Source of the DNA: Glaciecola sp964195425
GTDB lineage: Bacteria; Pseudomonadota; Gammaproteobacteria; Enterobacterales; Alteromonadaceae
Assembly (NCBI GenBank): GCA_964195425.1
Contig: CAXMOM010000055.1
Span: 39,493-103,492, forward strand
Direction of reading: 5' to 3'
DNA: 64,000 bases
Positions 34,679 to 43,163 of the stretch are shown here, in pieces (within the stretch, counting starts at the first letter, position 1; every line of letters begins with the position of its first letter). The position numbers were made by a program, and so were the translations under genes. A model generated the notes under the pieces. That model was not told where the DNA came from. It did not search any database and saw only the letters and a list, made by a program, of their open reading frames with translations.

Positions 34679-35908
34679 TTAGTGCAGTAAGCGCGTTTTA
34701 ATGGTTCCTTGTATAGTGGCTAGCTGAACTAAGCCTTCCGCCTCATTTTTAGATTCGATATCTACAACTACATAACCAATATTTTCGCTTGTCTGCAAAT
34801 ATTGAGCTGCAATGTTTATATCTTTTTCGGCAAAGGCTTGGTTGATCTGATTAAGTACGCCAGGACGGTTCTCGTGAATATGCAATAAACGAGACGTATT
34901 AGTATGTTCGGGTAACGATACTTCGGGGAAATTTACTGCCGATAGCGTTGAGCCATTGTCACTGTATTTAACTAGCTTACCCGCTACTTCAATACCAATG
35001 TTTTGCTGTGCTTCTTGTGTTGAGCCGCCAACATGTGGAGTCAAAATTACGTTATCAAACTTACGTAAAGGTGAGGTGAATTCTTCAGCGTTTGATTTTG
35101 GCTCTAATGGGAACACATCAATCGCGGCGCCCGTTAATTTTTTACTTTCAAGCGCTTCGCAAAGGGCGTCAATATCAATAACAGTGCCGCGCGCAGCATT
35201 AATTAAAATGGCGCCATCTTTCATTTGATTAAGCTCGTTTTTCCCAATCATATTTTGGGTATGCGGTGTTTCAGGCACATGCAAGCTAACGACATCTGAT
35301 GTGTTGAGCAGTTGCTTAAGTGACTTCACTTGCGTCGAATTACCTAACACAAGCTTGTCTTCAATATCATAGAATTGCACGCGCATACCTAAGTGTTCGG
35401 CTAATATACTTAGCTGTGTTCCTATATGGCCATAGCCAATAATACCGAGGGTTTTACCGCGCGCTTCATAACTATTAATGGCACTTTTGCTCCATTCGCC
35501 CCTATGCGCCATTGCATTTTTTTGTATAATGCCACGAAGCAAAATAATGATTTGGCCAAGTACGAGTTCAGCAACAGATCGTGTATTAGAAAAAGGTGCA
35601 TTAAATACCACGATGCCACGTTTTTCTGCGGCCTTTAAATCAACTTGATTGGTGCCAATGCAAAAACAGCCTACGCCTATTAATTTTTTGGCGGCGTTGA
35701 GCACTTTTTCACTAAGTTGAGTACGAGATCTTATACCAATAAAATGTGCATCTTTAATTTTGGCGATAAGCTCATCATCAAGCAATGAGGTTTTAAGAGA
35801 TTCTATATTGGTGTAGCCATTTGCCTCAAATGTTTCAAGGGCGCTAGAATGCAGCCCTTCAAGCAACAACACTCTTATTTTGTTTTTGGCTAACGATTTC
35901 TTGCTCAT
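34679..35908 (-). CDS. serA: D-3-phosphoglycerate dehydrogenase SerA
   Basis: First enzyme of serine synthesis, oxidising 3-phosphoglycerate with NAD. The N-terminus KIRVLLLEGLHSSALETF matches the E. coli type (409 residues, E. coli 410). NAD-binding GYGHIG, the NAARGTVID segment and the HVGGSTQEAQ catalytic His region are present. A C-terminal ACT domain (about 335-409, HENRPGVLNQI) suggests feedback inhibition by serine. It follows rpiA with a 64-base gap. Confidence 0.96.
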   Translation of the reverse strand: MSKKSLAKNKIRVLLLEGLHSSALETFEANGYTNIESLKTSLLDDELIAKIKDAHFIGIRSRTQLSEKVLNAAKKLIGVGCFCIGTNQVDLKAAEKRGIVVFNAPFSNTRSVAELVLGQIIILLRGIIQKNAMAHRGEWSKSAINSYEARGKTLGIIGYGHIGTQLSILAEHLGMRVQFYDIEDKLVLGNSTQVKSLKQLLNTSDVVSLHVPETPHTQNMIGKNELNQMKDGAILINAARGTVIDIDALCEALESKKLTGAAIDVFPLEPKSNAEEFTSPLRKFDNVILTPHVGGSTQEAQQNIGIEVAGKLVKYSDNGSTLSAVNFPEVSLPEHTNTSRLLHIHENRPGVLNQINQAFAEKDINIAAQYLQTSENIGYVVVDIESKNEAEGLVQLATIQGTIKTRLLH

Positions 35909-35972
35909 TACTACTTACCTTGTCCTTTGATTACTGGTGATATTGAAATTGATGATAATTATACTATGCTCT

Positions 35973-36626
35973 TTAAGACTTTTTCACGCCTTCATTTGTG
36001 CCTGTAAGCACAACATCAGCGCCTCTATGCGCAAATAAGCCGTTCGTTACTACGCCAACAATTTGATTTAATTTAGCTTCTAGGGTTGGTGGATCAAGTA
36101 TCTCAAGATTATAGACATCTAAAATTTGATTGCCGTTATCGGTCACTATGCCCTGTCGATACATAGGGTCACCGCCTAGTTTAACTATTTCCCGCGCTAC
36201 ATAAGAACGCGCAAGGGGAATAACCTCAACAGGTAACGGGAATTTACCTAATATAGGAACAAGCTTGGTATCGTCAATTATACAAATAAACGTTTTAGCC
36301 ACCGCCGCTACAATTTTTTCGCGAGTGAGCGCTGCACCACCGCCTTTTATCATATGCTTGTGCATGGTAATTTCGTCGGCCCCGTCTACATATATATCCA
36401 AAGTGTCGACTTCATTCAAATCAAATACAGTAATGCCATGCTTTTTAAGGCGCTCGGTAGAGGCTTCCGAGCTCGACACAGCACCTCGTATTTCGTATTT
36501 ATGCTTAGCTAACTCGTCTATAAAAAAGTTTACAGTAGAGCCGGTTCCTACACCCACTATTGCATCGTCGGTAACAAATTCAATTGCAGCAATTGCGGCC
36601 GCTTGTTTTTTTTGATTCTGGTCCAT
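35973..36626 (-). CDS. rpiA: Ribose-5-phosphate isomerase A
   Basis: Interconverts ribose-5-phosphate and ribulose-5-phosphate in the pentose phosphate pathway. Motifs: GVGTGSTVNFF, VSSSEAST, DGADEI and KGGGAALTREKIVA. Length 217 (E. coli 219). It lies 10 bases after the 5-formyl-THF cyclo-ligase gene. Upstream on the same strand are ribokinase and a nucleoside hydrolase, which deliver its substrate. Confidence 0.96.
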   Translation of the reverse strand: MDQNQKKQAAAIAAIEFVTDDAIVGVGTGSTVNFFIDELAKHKYEIRGAVSSSEASTERLKKHGITVFDLNEVDTLDIYVDGADEITMHKHMIKGGGAALTREKIVAAVAKTFICIIDDTKLVPILGKFPLPVEVIPLARSYVAREIVKLGGDPMYRQGIVTDNGNQILDVYNLEILDPPTLEAKLNQIVGVVTNGLFAHRGADVVLTGTNEGVKKS

Positions 36627-36636
36627 GCTGAGTCCT

Positions 36637-37275
36637 TTAAAACGAATACATATTAGAAGGTGTTAAAATTTCTGGTAGGGGAATATCCCATACTTCGATA
36701 GGCAATGATAAGGTTTTTTGCACATCATGAGCTAAGCCTATGATTTTAATTTGATTGATAGATGAGTTTGATTCTAGTGCGCCGCTATTATCGTTATTAC
36801 CGCGCAAAAATTGCAATGTCCGGTCGTAAAATCCCCCACCCATGCCGAGACGATTTCCGCTTTCATCGAAAGCGACTAGAGGCGTAAGAATAAGCCCAAG
36901 CTTGTTTAGCGGGCATAATTTAGTAACATCTAATACAGGTTCTAAAATACCAAACTTGTTGTAAGTCATAGGACTATTTTTGCTATACCTGAGAAACACA
37001 AGGTAGCCGGCACAAAAGGGATGCAATACAGGAAGGTAAACTTCTTTTTCTTGTTCCCATAAATAGTTTATTAAATGCTGTGTATCAAGTTCGCCGTCGT
37101 GGCTTATATATAGTGCCACACGCCCAATGTTAACAAATAAATCATGTTCTACAGCCATTTTAACTATATTGTGCGCGGCATTCTCTTGCTGGCAAGCGCT
37201 AAGCGCCTTTCGTTTTTTCCTAAACGAAAGTCTTAGTTGCTTGCGTGCATCCTCAGCGTTGCCCTTGCCTTGCAT
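36637..37275 (-). CDS. ygfA: 5-formyltetrahydrofolate cyclo-ligase family protein
   Basis: ATP-dependent enzyme converting 5-formyl-THF to 5,10-methenyl-THF (212 residues). The basic N-terminal ARKQLRLSFRKKRKALS and the conserved LGMGGGFYDRTL and PLVAFDESGNRLG segments identify the family. In E. coli this gene directly follows 6S RNA (ssrS). Here two ribose-salvage genes lie between the 6S RNA and this gene, only 12 bases from the nearer one. Folate one-carbon use links it functionally to serA and to the glycine cleavage genes. Confidence 0.92.
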   Translation of the reverse strand: MQGKGNAEDARKQLRLSFRKKRKALSACQQENAAHNIVKMAVEHDLFVNIGRVALYISHDGELDTQHLINYLWEQEKEVYLPVLHPFCAGYLVFLRYSKNSPMTYNKFGILEPVLDVTKLCPLNKLGLILTPLVAFDESGNRLGMGGGFYDRTLQFLRGNNDNSGALESNSSINQIKIIGLAHDVQKTLSLPIEVWDIPLPEILTPSNMYSF

Positions 37276-37287
37276 AGTGTCAACTAA

Positions 37288-38232
37288 TTACTTTAAGGCG
37301 TAGGTGCTAACAAATAGCTGCGATAATTGACTATGGTCTACTTTAGTTGCCACATTCACCATATGAGTATCAAGCCAAAACGGACTCATGGTGGTATTTT
37401 CTGGCGCAAAACTGGTTTGGCCCTTGTGCAAACTGTCGGTGCCTATGCGCATGTGTCCAGGGGTCATTTCAAATAACTCTGGTTGCATCATATAGGCAAG
37501 TGGGAAAGCGTCGTGGAAAAAACACACGCGTTCTTCCTTACCTTGTGAATAAAAGTCTGAATAGAATTCTGCGGCTTTAGCCACAAACCCACCTAACAGA
37601 GGGTTGACTGTTTTTAACGATGATATAAATTCTGGCGGAAATGGCACATCGTAGGTTACGTCTAAGCCAAACATATTGACTTCCCAGTCGGCAGCAAAAA
37701 CAATCTCAGCGGCATGCGCATCGTTCCAAATGTTGGCTTCAGCTACTGGCGTAACATTTCCCGGCACAAATGCCGCGCCGCCCATAATATTAACGGCTTT
37801 GATTAATGAGGGTAAGGCAGGCTCTAACCGTAATGCAAGGGCCAAGTTACCTAATGGTCCAACCGCTACAAGCGTGATTTCACCCGGATATTTGCGGGCC
37901 ATATCAATAATAAACTGCGCAGATGGACGAGGATCCAAAGTGCGTGTAGTGTCAGGATGGTCAATATTACCAAAGCCATCATCGCCATGCACAAAATGGG
38001 CGTAAGTAGATTCTTCACCCACCCATGGGCGAGCAACGCCTTTGCATACAGGAATATCTAGACCAGCAAGCTCTACTAATGCAAGGCCATTTTGTGCGGC
38101 CATATCGGCCGGCACATTGCCATATACAGTGGTAAGACCCAATACTTCTATTTCTTTAGCTTGAAAGGCAAAAAATATTGCCATTGCGTCGTCTATACCT
38201 GGGTCGGTATCTAGAATGATTTTGTGTGTCAT
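37288..38232 (-). CDS. Inosine/uridine-preferring nucleoside hydrolase
   Basis: Ca-dependent ribohydrolase that splits nucleosides into base and ribose. The hallmark DTDPGIDDAMA is at the N-terminus, with GGAAFVPGNVTPVAEANIWNDAHAA-type central residues and a C-terminal HDAFPLAYMM. No signal peptide is seen, so it acts in the cytoplasm. The ATG at 38232 (314 residues) gives the conserved start; ATG at 38238 is an alternative. The gene sits between ribokinase (28-40 bases upstream) and ygfA. Base specificity (pyrimidine or purine) cannot be read from the sequence. Confidence 0.9.
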   Translation of the reverse strand: MTHKIILDTDPGIDDAMAIFFAFQAKEIEVLGLTTVYGNVPADMAAQNGLALVELAGLDIPVCKGVARPWVGEESTYAHFVHGDDGFGNIDHPDTTRTLDPRPSAQFIIDMARKYPGEITLVAVGPLGNLALALRLEPALPSLIKAVNIMGGAAFVPGNVTPVAEANIWNDAHAAEIVFAADWEVNMFGLDVTYDVPFPPEFISSLKTVNPLLGGFVAKAAEFYSDFYSQGKEERVCFFHDAFPLAYMMQPELFEMTPGHMRIGTDSLHKGQTSFAPENTTMSPFWLDTHMVNVATKVDHSQLSQLFVSTYALK

Positions 38233-38272
38233 GTGCATATCCAAAAGGTAATTTGTGTGATTAATACTGCCG

Positions 38273-39178
38273 TTATTGTGCTAAAAAGCTGTCAACATCG
38301 CTTGCACTTGGAATAGAAGGCGCTGCGCCTTCTTTTGTTACGCACAGTGCAGCGGCTGCGCAGGCCGTTTTTAATGCTAATTCAGGCGCGCTTATATTCG
38401 CGGCTAAATTTTTAATGTAGGTAGCAAGAAAAAAACCTGTAAAGGTATCGCCTGCTGCTGTGGTATCTACCGCATTCACTTTAAAGCCGCTGACGTTAAC
38501 TTCCTCGCCTTTGTGCATATATTTCACGCCGGCTTTGCCTAGGGTCATAATAACCTTAGTATTCGGATACTTTTGATGCAGAGCGCCAGAGGCATCTTCA
38601 ATGCTGGTGGTTTGTGTAAGCTGCATAGCCTCAACTTCATTAACAAATAACAGCGTCAATTTATTAAGCGGTAAGCTAGCAATGCTGGGGGTCATGGGTG
38701 CGGGATTAAAGGCAATTGGTAGGCCAAGTGCAGCTGCTTTTTCAATAATCTCGCCAATAGCATTGGTTTCGTTTTGTAAAAGTACCCAGTCATGCTTACT
38801 TGCGCTGTTAAGTGCTTCATCGATTTGATGTGAGCTAAGCTGATGATTAGCGCCTGCGAAAAGCACAATAGCGTTTTCGCCTTCACTATTAACCTGAATA
38901 ATGGCATGGCCTGTGGCTGTGTCGGTCTGTTTATCAATAAACCGGACATTTACACCTGACTTTTCTAAAATGTCGACAAAAGATGAGTCACCCGCATGCA
39001 CTGCGCCAACGTGCTTTACCTTGCAGTTCGCTAGTGCGCAAGCAATAGACTGATTTGCGCCTTTGCCGCCAAGTACCGATTGGTAATGTGAAGATGATAG
39101 TGTTTCGCCTGGGGTAACAAAATGGGGAACTGTGTAAATGTGGTCAATGTTTATTGAACCAAAGTTTATGACCGCCAT
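38273..39178 (-). CDS. rbsK: Ribokinase (PfkB family)
   Basis: Phosphorylates ribose to ribose-5-phosphate. PfkB signature 1 region GGKGANQS and signature 2 VDTTAAGDTFTGFF with the catalytic Asp are intact. NPAPM and ALNSA segments match ribokinases rather than other PfkB kinases. Length 301. First gene of the minus-strand run rbsK-nucleoside hydrolase-ygfA-rpiA-serA. No ribose transporter or RbsR is nearby, which favours nucleoside salvage as the source of ribose. Confidence 0.88.
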   Translation of the reverse strand: MAVINFGSINIDHIYTVPHFVTPGETLSSSHYQSVLGGKGANQSIACALANCKVKHVGAVHAGDSSFVDILEKSGVNVRFIDKQTDTATGHAIIQVNSEGENAIVLFAGANHQLSSHQIDEALNSASKHDWVLLQNETNAIGEIIEKAAALGLPIAFNPAPMTPSIASLPLNKLTLLFVNEVEAMQLTQTTSIEDASGALHQKYPNTKVIMTLGKAGVKYMHKGEEVNVSGFKVNAVDTTAAGDTFTGFFLATYIKNLAANISAPELALKTACAAAALCVTKEGAAPSIPSASDVDSFLAQ

Positions 39179-39270
39179 CGCAACTCCTACATCCTAATAG
39201 ATGATTTTGTGTGATAACCGGCGCAATACTATGTTCGTGTAAACTAAGTAAATATGCCCGTTATAAAAAG

Positions 39271-39458
39271 TGGTGCTTCCCAAAATGCCGCTTTACGCTT
39301 TTCGTCCGTGCGCCGAATAGGACACGGTGGATGTATCATCACTGCCGTAGGCTTCTCGATACATGTCGAGCTTGCACAAAAGCAATAGAGTCAACTTCCT
39401 AAGGTTATAGCATCGGCCAGGAACATGAAACGCACATGCAAACATTCCAGGAAGCATA
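39271..39458 (-). ncRNA. ssrS: 6S RNA
   Basis: On the minus strand this segment resembles E. coli 6S RNA. Shared blocks are GAAUGUUUGC near the 5' end, CCUGGCCGAU, UCGAGAAGCCU followed by UGAUGAUACA, then CACC, and GCGGCAUUUUGGGAAGC at the 3' end. The two ends pair over about 14 positions (GCUUCC...AUGU with GCAUUU...GGAAGC), closing the long rod. Length (about 188) fits E. coli 184. Location upstream of ygfA on its strand is the classic context. Ends are estimated from the closing stem. 6S RNA binds sigma-70 RNA polymerase in stationary phase. Confidence 0.87.
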
Positions 39459-39795
39459 GGATGTTTATTGATGGTGAAGACTGCTCGGTTAATAGCTAGT
39501 TGGTAGCGAATCGACCGCTTCATCGTCCTTAATAAACCTTGCTTTTACAATTTCGCTTTGTTCAGAAGTGCCACATTAAAGCTAACGGGACTCTCGGCTA
39601 AAGCGAAGCCGAATATTACAACAATCCGCGCAGACTTAACAGCGGTGTGAAGCGATATTACCGTACAAAAAGGCTTTCTTTAAAAACCTAGCTCATGTGT
39701 ATACATTGTGGTTCGAACTTTAGTTCCAAAACTGCTTGCCCTTTGCTACGATAAGCGCAATACACACAAGCATTTACCAATAAAGCGAGTCGCCA
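39459..39795. other. Gap between 6S RNA and ygfB, no gene seen
   Basis: This 337-base divergent region should hold the promoters of 6S RNA (minus) and ygfB (plus). In many gammaproteobacteria zapA lies here, but no zapA-like frame is visible on either strand. A small hairpin (TCGGCT 39594-39599 with AGCCGA 39607-39612) is present. Confidence 0.5.
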
Positions 39796-40377
39796 TTGTC
39801 CAATCAAGAAGCATCCTCAGAAATAAACTACGAATTATTTACTAACATGCTGAAACAAAACAATATTATAGTCGATGCTTCAGAAGTACAGGGTATTTTG
39901 TGCGGTATGTTAGCCGGTGGAATGAACATTGATGACCAAGAATGGATAGAAGCGCTTGCTGATGTTATTAATCAAGGAGAAGTTATTCCTGCAGAAGCGC
40001 AAACTTTCATCGAAAAAATGTTTGACAAAGTATGCCAAGAATTTATTGAAGCAGATTTCGCCTTGAAGCTATGTCTTCCCGACGATGCAACGTCAATCAA
40101 TGATCGCGGTGCCGCTTTTGTTAATTGGGTGCAAGGTTTTTTACTCGGCTTTGGTTTGCATCAAAATGACCTTACTACCTGTTCAGCCGAAGCAAAAGAA
40201 GCCTTAGAAGATTTTAGCGACATAGCAAAACTCGACGAAGCCATGGAAGAGGGTGAAGAATCAGAACAAGCTTTCTTCGAGGTGCTTGAATATGTGCGAA
40301 TAGGCGCCATGTTATGTTTTAACGAAATGGGTAAATCGCTCATTGATTCCAGACAGCAATCGCCTTCCGTTCATTAA
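39796..40377 (+). CDS. ygfB: UPF0149 family protein YgfB (TTG start)
   Basis: Acidic 193-residue cytoplasmic protein of the UPF0149/YgfB family. Conserved segments are EVQGILCGMLAGG, RGAAFVNWVQGFLLGFG, AKEALEDFSDIAKLD and EVLEYVRIGAMLCF. The TTG at 39796 gives the family-like beginning MSNQEASSE; the first ATG would cut about 17 residues. Role is not firmly settled; in Pseudomonas it affects beta-lactamase control. It heads ygfB-pepP-ubiH-ubiI as in E. coli, with 45 bases to pepP. Confidence 0.9.
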   Translation: MSNQEASSEINYELFTNMLKQNNIIVDASEVQGILCGMLAGGMNIDDQEWIEALADVINQGEVIPAEAQTFIEKMFDKVCQEFIEADFALKLCLPDDATSINDRGAAFVNWVQGFLLGFGLHQNDLTTCSAEAKEALEDFSDIAKLDEAMEEGEESEQAFFEVLEYVRIGAMLCFNEMGKSLIDSRQQSPSVH

Positions 40378-40422
40378 TTACGTTCGTAGATATTGTAAAG
40401 TAACCACCATAAGAGAATCTGC

Positions 40423-41793
40423 ATGAATGCAACTATCGACATTGCCCAATATCAAGCGAGGCGTTCTCGTCTGCTAAGCATGGTCAATGTAAATGCCATT
40501 GTCATAATACCCAGCGCACAAGAAGTTACGCGCAGCAACGATACCGAATATCCGTTCAGGCAAAACAGTGATTTTTATTATTTAACTGGATTTAATGAGC
40601 CGGATTGCTTTTTGCTATTATCAAGTAAAGGGCCCTCAAATAAAGGGTCTTCAAATAAAGCGCTGTCATCAAATTCAGAACAAACAGCTAGCCAATCAAC
40701 GCTCTTGTTGCGCCCCAAAGATGATCTTGCCGAAATATGGCATGGTCGCAGATTAGGCATAACAGACGCACCAAAACATCTTTTAGTAGATGTCGCATAT
40801 TCAGTAGATGATATAGACGAAATTTTGCCTGACATGTTAGATGGTCACGACTACTTATACTATTCATTAGGCGATAACCTACAGGCGGATGATCTTGTGC
40901 AATGCGCAATGGCTATGTGTAAACAAGCGCCTAAGCAGTCAAAGCAAGCGCCTTCGTCAATTGTAGACGTGAGTCATATTATTCATAATATGCGCTTGAT
41001 AAAATCGGCTGAAGAAATTGCAGTAATGCAACAAAGCGCAGATATATCATGTAAGGCACACAAATCCGCAATGGCAGCGTGTAAACCAGGCGTTTATGAG
41101 TATCAGTTAGAGGCAATAATACTGCATAGTTTTGCAATGCAAGGTGCCCGCTACGCTGCTTACAATACCATTGTGGGTGGCGGTGAAAATGGCTGTATTT
41201 TACATTATGTCGAAAATAAGGACGCCTTGGTTGACGGCGAGGTAGTATTAATTGATGCCGGCAGCGAATACCAAGGTTATGCCGCCGATATTACTCGAAC
41301 GTTTCCCGTAAATGGCCGTTTCAGTCCTGCGCAAAAAGAGATATATAACTTAGTATTAAGCACTCAGTTAGCGTGTATAAATCAACTTAAGCCTGGGCGC
41401 ACTATTGCTGAGGCAATGCAAACCGCGATTTGTATGATCACCCAAGGTTTATTAGATTTAGGCATATTAAGTGGCGAGCTACAAAGCTGCATAGATGAAG
41501 ACGCACACAAAGCCTTCTTTATGCATGGTTTAGGGCATTACTTAGGATTAGACGTGCACGATGTAGGGATCTACAAAGATAATGGTCACGACAAAGCGTT
41601 GGAAAGTGGCATGGTTATGACGGTAGAGCCGGGCATTTATATTAGCAAAAAAGCCAATGTGCCTGAAAAGTACAAAGGCATAGGCGTTAGAATTGAAGAT
41701 AATATAGTCATTACTACCAAAGGTAACGAAGTGTTGACGCGCCATGCGCCTAAAACGGTTGAAGACATTGAAGCGCTTATGGCAACCAGCTAA
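40423..41793 (+). CDS. pepP: Xaa-Pro aminopeptidase PepP
   Basis: Mn-dependent M24B peptidase removing N-terminal residues before proline. The family N-terminus (YPFRQNSDFYYLTGFNEPD) and metal ligands are present: Asp in DAGSEYQGYAADITRTFP (two Asp), His in HGLGHYLGLDVHD, Glu in VEPGIYI and Glu in RIEDNI. Length is 456 (E. coli 441). The extra length includes a Ser/Asn/Lys insert from a 15-bp tandem repeat at about residues 67-81, outside the catalytic domain. Confidence 0.95.
   Translation: MNATIDIAQYQARRSRLLSMVNVNAIVIIPSAQEVTRSNDTEYPFRQNSDFYYLTGFNEPDCFLLLSSKGPSNKGSSNKALSSNSEQTASQSTLLLRPKDDLAEIWHGRRLGITDAPKHLLVDVAYSVDDIDEILPDMLDGHDYLYYSLGDNLQADDLVQCAMAMCKQAPKQSKQAPSSIVDVSHIIHNMRLIKSAEEIAVMQQSADISCKAHKSAMAACKPGVYEYQLEAIILHSFAMQGARYAAYNTIVGGGENGCILHYVENKDALVDGEVVLIDAGSEYQGYAADITRTFPVNGRFSPAQKEIYNLVLSTQLACINQLKPGRTIAEAMQTAICMITQGLLDLGILSGELQSCIDEDAHKAFFMHGLGHYLGLDVHDVGIYKDNGHDKALESGMVMTVEPGIYISKKANVPEKYKGIGVRIEDNIVITTKGNEVLTRHAPKTVEDIEALMATS
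40621..40665 (+). repeat. 15-bp tandem repeat, three copies, inside pepP
   Basis: Three imperfect in-frame units (40621-40635, 40636-40650, 40651-40665) share TCAAnTAAAG. They encode Ser-Ser/Asn-Lys-Gly-type pentapeptides in the N-terminal domain. The unit length keeps the frame, so copy number could vary without breaking the gene. Confidence 0.7.
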
Positions 41794-41840
41794 TGTTTAG
41801 TCAATAAAACCAGTATCTAATAAAGGTAAGTAGCTTAGTT

Positions 41841-43163
41841 GTGAGTAAAAAATCGCTTTCAAGCAAAACCAAAGAAGTGCCAAAAGGCCCATTAAAAGAC
41901 GCCGAAGTAGACGTGCCATTTTACGACATAGTTATAAGCGGCGGTGGTGTGGTGGGTTGTTTGATGGCGCTAGCCTTGGCCAAACACTCACAGTACAAAG
42001 TACTCTTGCTTGAAGCTAATTTGCCGACACCCACCTTGGATTCGTCTTCAAGTGCTTCATCCGAGCACCTAAGTGCTAGGTTTGACGCCCGTGTTATTGC
42101 GCTGGCAAGTGAATCTCTTCATCTACTGTCGTCATTAGGTGTTGATATTAATCAAGTACCCTACCAAGCTATTACGCAAATCCATGTCTCTGACAAAGGC
42201 CACTTAGGGCAAGTACGACTCCATGCAAACGACTACGATTTAGACGCGTTAGGTAAAGTGGTGGCAATCGATGCTTTGGGCGAATATTTACTTACTAGGG
42301 TAAAAGTAAATAGTCAGCAAATTACGTATGCAGCGCCGTTAAAAGTTGAACAAGTAGAGCAAACACCTGAGTATGCCAATATTGTTTTATCGAACAGCAC
42401 ATTGTTGTCTAGTAAGCGCGTCAAAACAAAACTATTGATTGTTAGCGATGGCGGTCAATCTACCACTGCTAGTTTGGCCGGAATGAAAAGTCGAGTCGAA
42501 GAATATGGGCAAACCGCTATTATAACTAACGTTAAAACGCAGCTTGCTCACAATAACATAGCTTACGAAAGATTCACTAGCCAGGGACCAATTGCATTTT
42601 TACCTATGAATACTTGCGGTGCATTAAAGCAATCAAAGCAGCACAGTATGTCGGTAGTATGGTGTATGCATGAGCAAGGTGTTCAAAGTACCTTAGCCTT
42701 AAGCGAGGGGGGTTTTCTACAAAGGCTTGGCACTTTATTTGGCGACAAATTGGGCAAATTGACCTCGTGCAGTCAGCGCTATACCTATCCTCTTAGGCTG
42801 GTGCAAAGTGAACCGTTTGTTATGCATAGAGCAATTGCTATTGGGAACGCATCACAAAGCTTACACCCTATTGCGGGTCAGGGCTTTAACCTTGGCATTC
42901 GTGATGTAGAAGGTTTACTTAGCGCTTTGAAAGATGCAGCTGATCCTGGTAGTTTTGAAGTAGTCAATCAATACAAAAAAGCCCGCCAAAGTGATAAGCA
43001 AGCAACTATTGCTGCGACCGACGCATTGGTAAGCATATTTTCAAATCAGTATTTTCCCTTAGTCGCAGGTCGTAATCTTGCGTTACTGGGGATGAATAAA
43101 AGCGGCATACTTAAACAACAATTTGCGAAATTTGCTATGGGGTTACGAAAAACGCATGACTAA
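41841..43163 (+). CDS. ubiH: 2-octaprenyl-6-methoxyphenol hydroxylase UbiH (GTG start)
   Basis: FAD monooxygenase of ubiquinone synthesis. The FAD motif GGGVVG follows an N-terminal extension of about 27 residues. ITQIHVSDKGHLGQVRLHA and GNASQSLHPIAGQGFNLGIRD match UbiH rather than UbiI. Length is 440 (E. coli 392); part of the excess is the Ser-rich loop near residues 63-75. Start is GTG at 41841. It overlaps ubiI by 8 bases. Confidence 0.92.
   Translation: MSKKSLSSKTKEVPKGPLKDAEVDVPFYDIVISGGGVVGCLMALALAKHSQYKVLLLEANLPTPTLDSSSSASSEHLSARFDARVIALASESLHLLSSLGVDINQVPYQAITQIHVSDKGHLGQVRLHANDYDLDALGKVVAIDALGEYLLTRVKVNSQQITYAAPLKVEQVEQTPEYANIVLSNSTLLSSKRVKTKLLIVSDGGQSTTASLAGMKSRVEEYGQTAIITNVKTQLAHNNIAYERFTSQGPIAFLPMNTCGALKQSKQHSMSVVWCMHEQGVQSTLALSEGGFLQRLGTLFGDKLGKLTSCSQRYTYPLRLVQSEPFVMHRAIAIGNASQSLHPIAGQGFNLGIRDVEGLLSALKDAADPGSFEVVNQYKKARQSDKQATIAATDALVSIFSNQYFPLVAGRNLALLGMNKSGILKQQFAKFAMGLRKTHD

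Noticed and set aside
39293..39523. A 76-codon minus-strand frame between rbsK and ygfB
   Set aside because: It overlaps almost all of the 6S RNA and has no protein-like features.
39710..39718. tRNA T-loop-like GGTTCGAAC
   Set aside because: No acceptor stem, anticodon arm or CCA end can be built around it.
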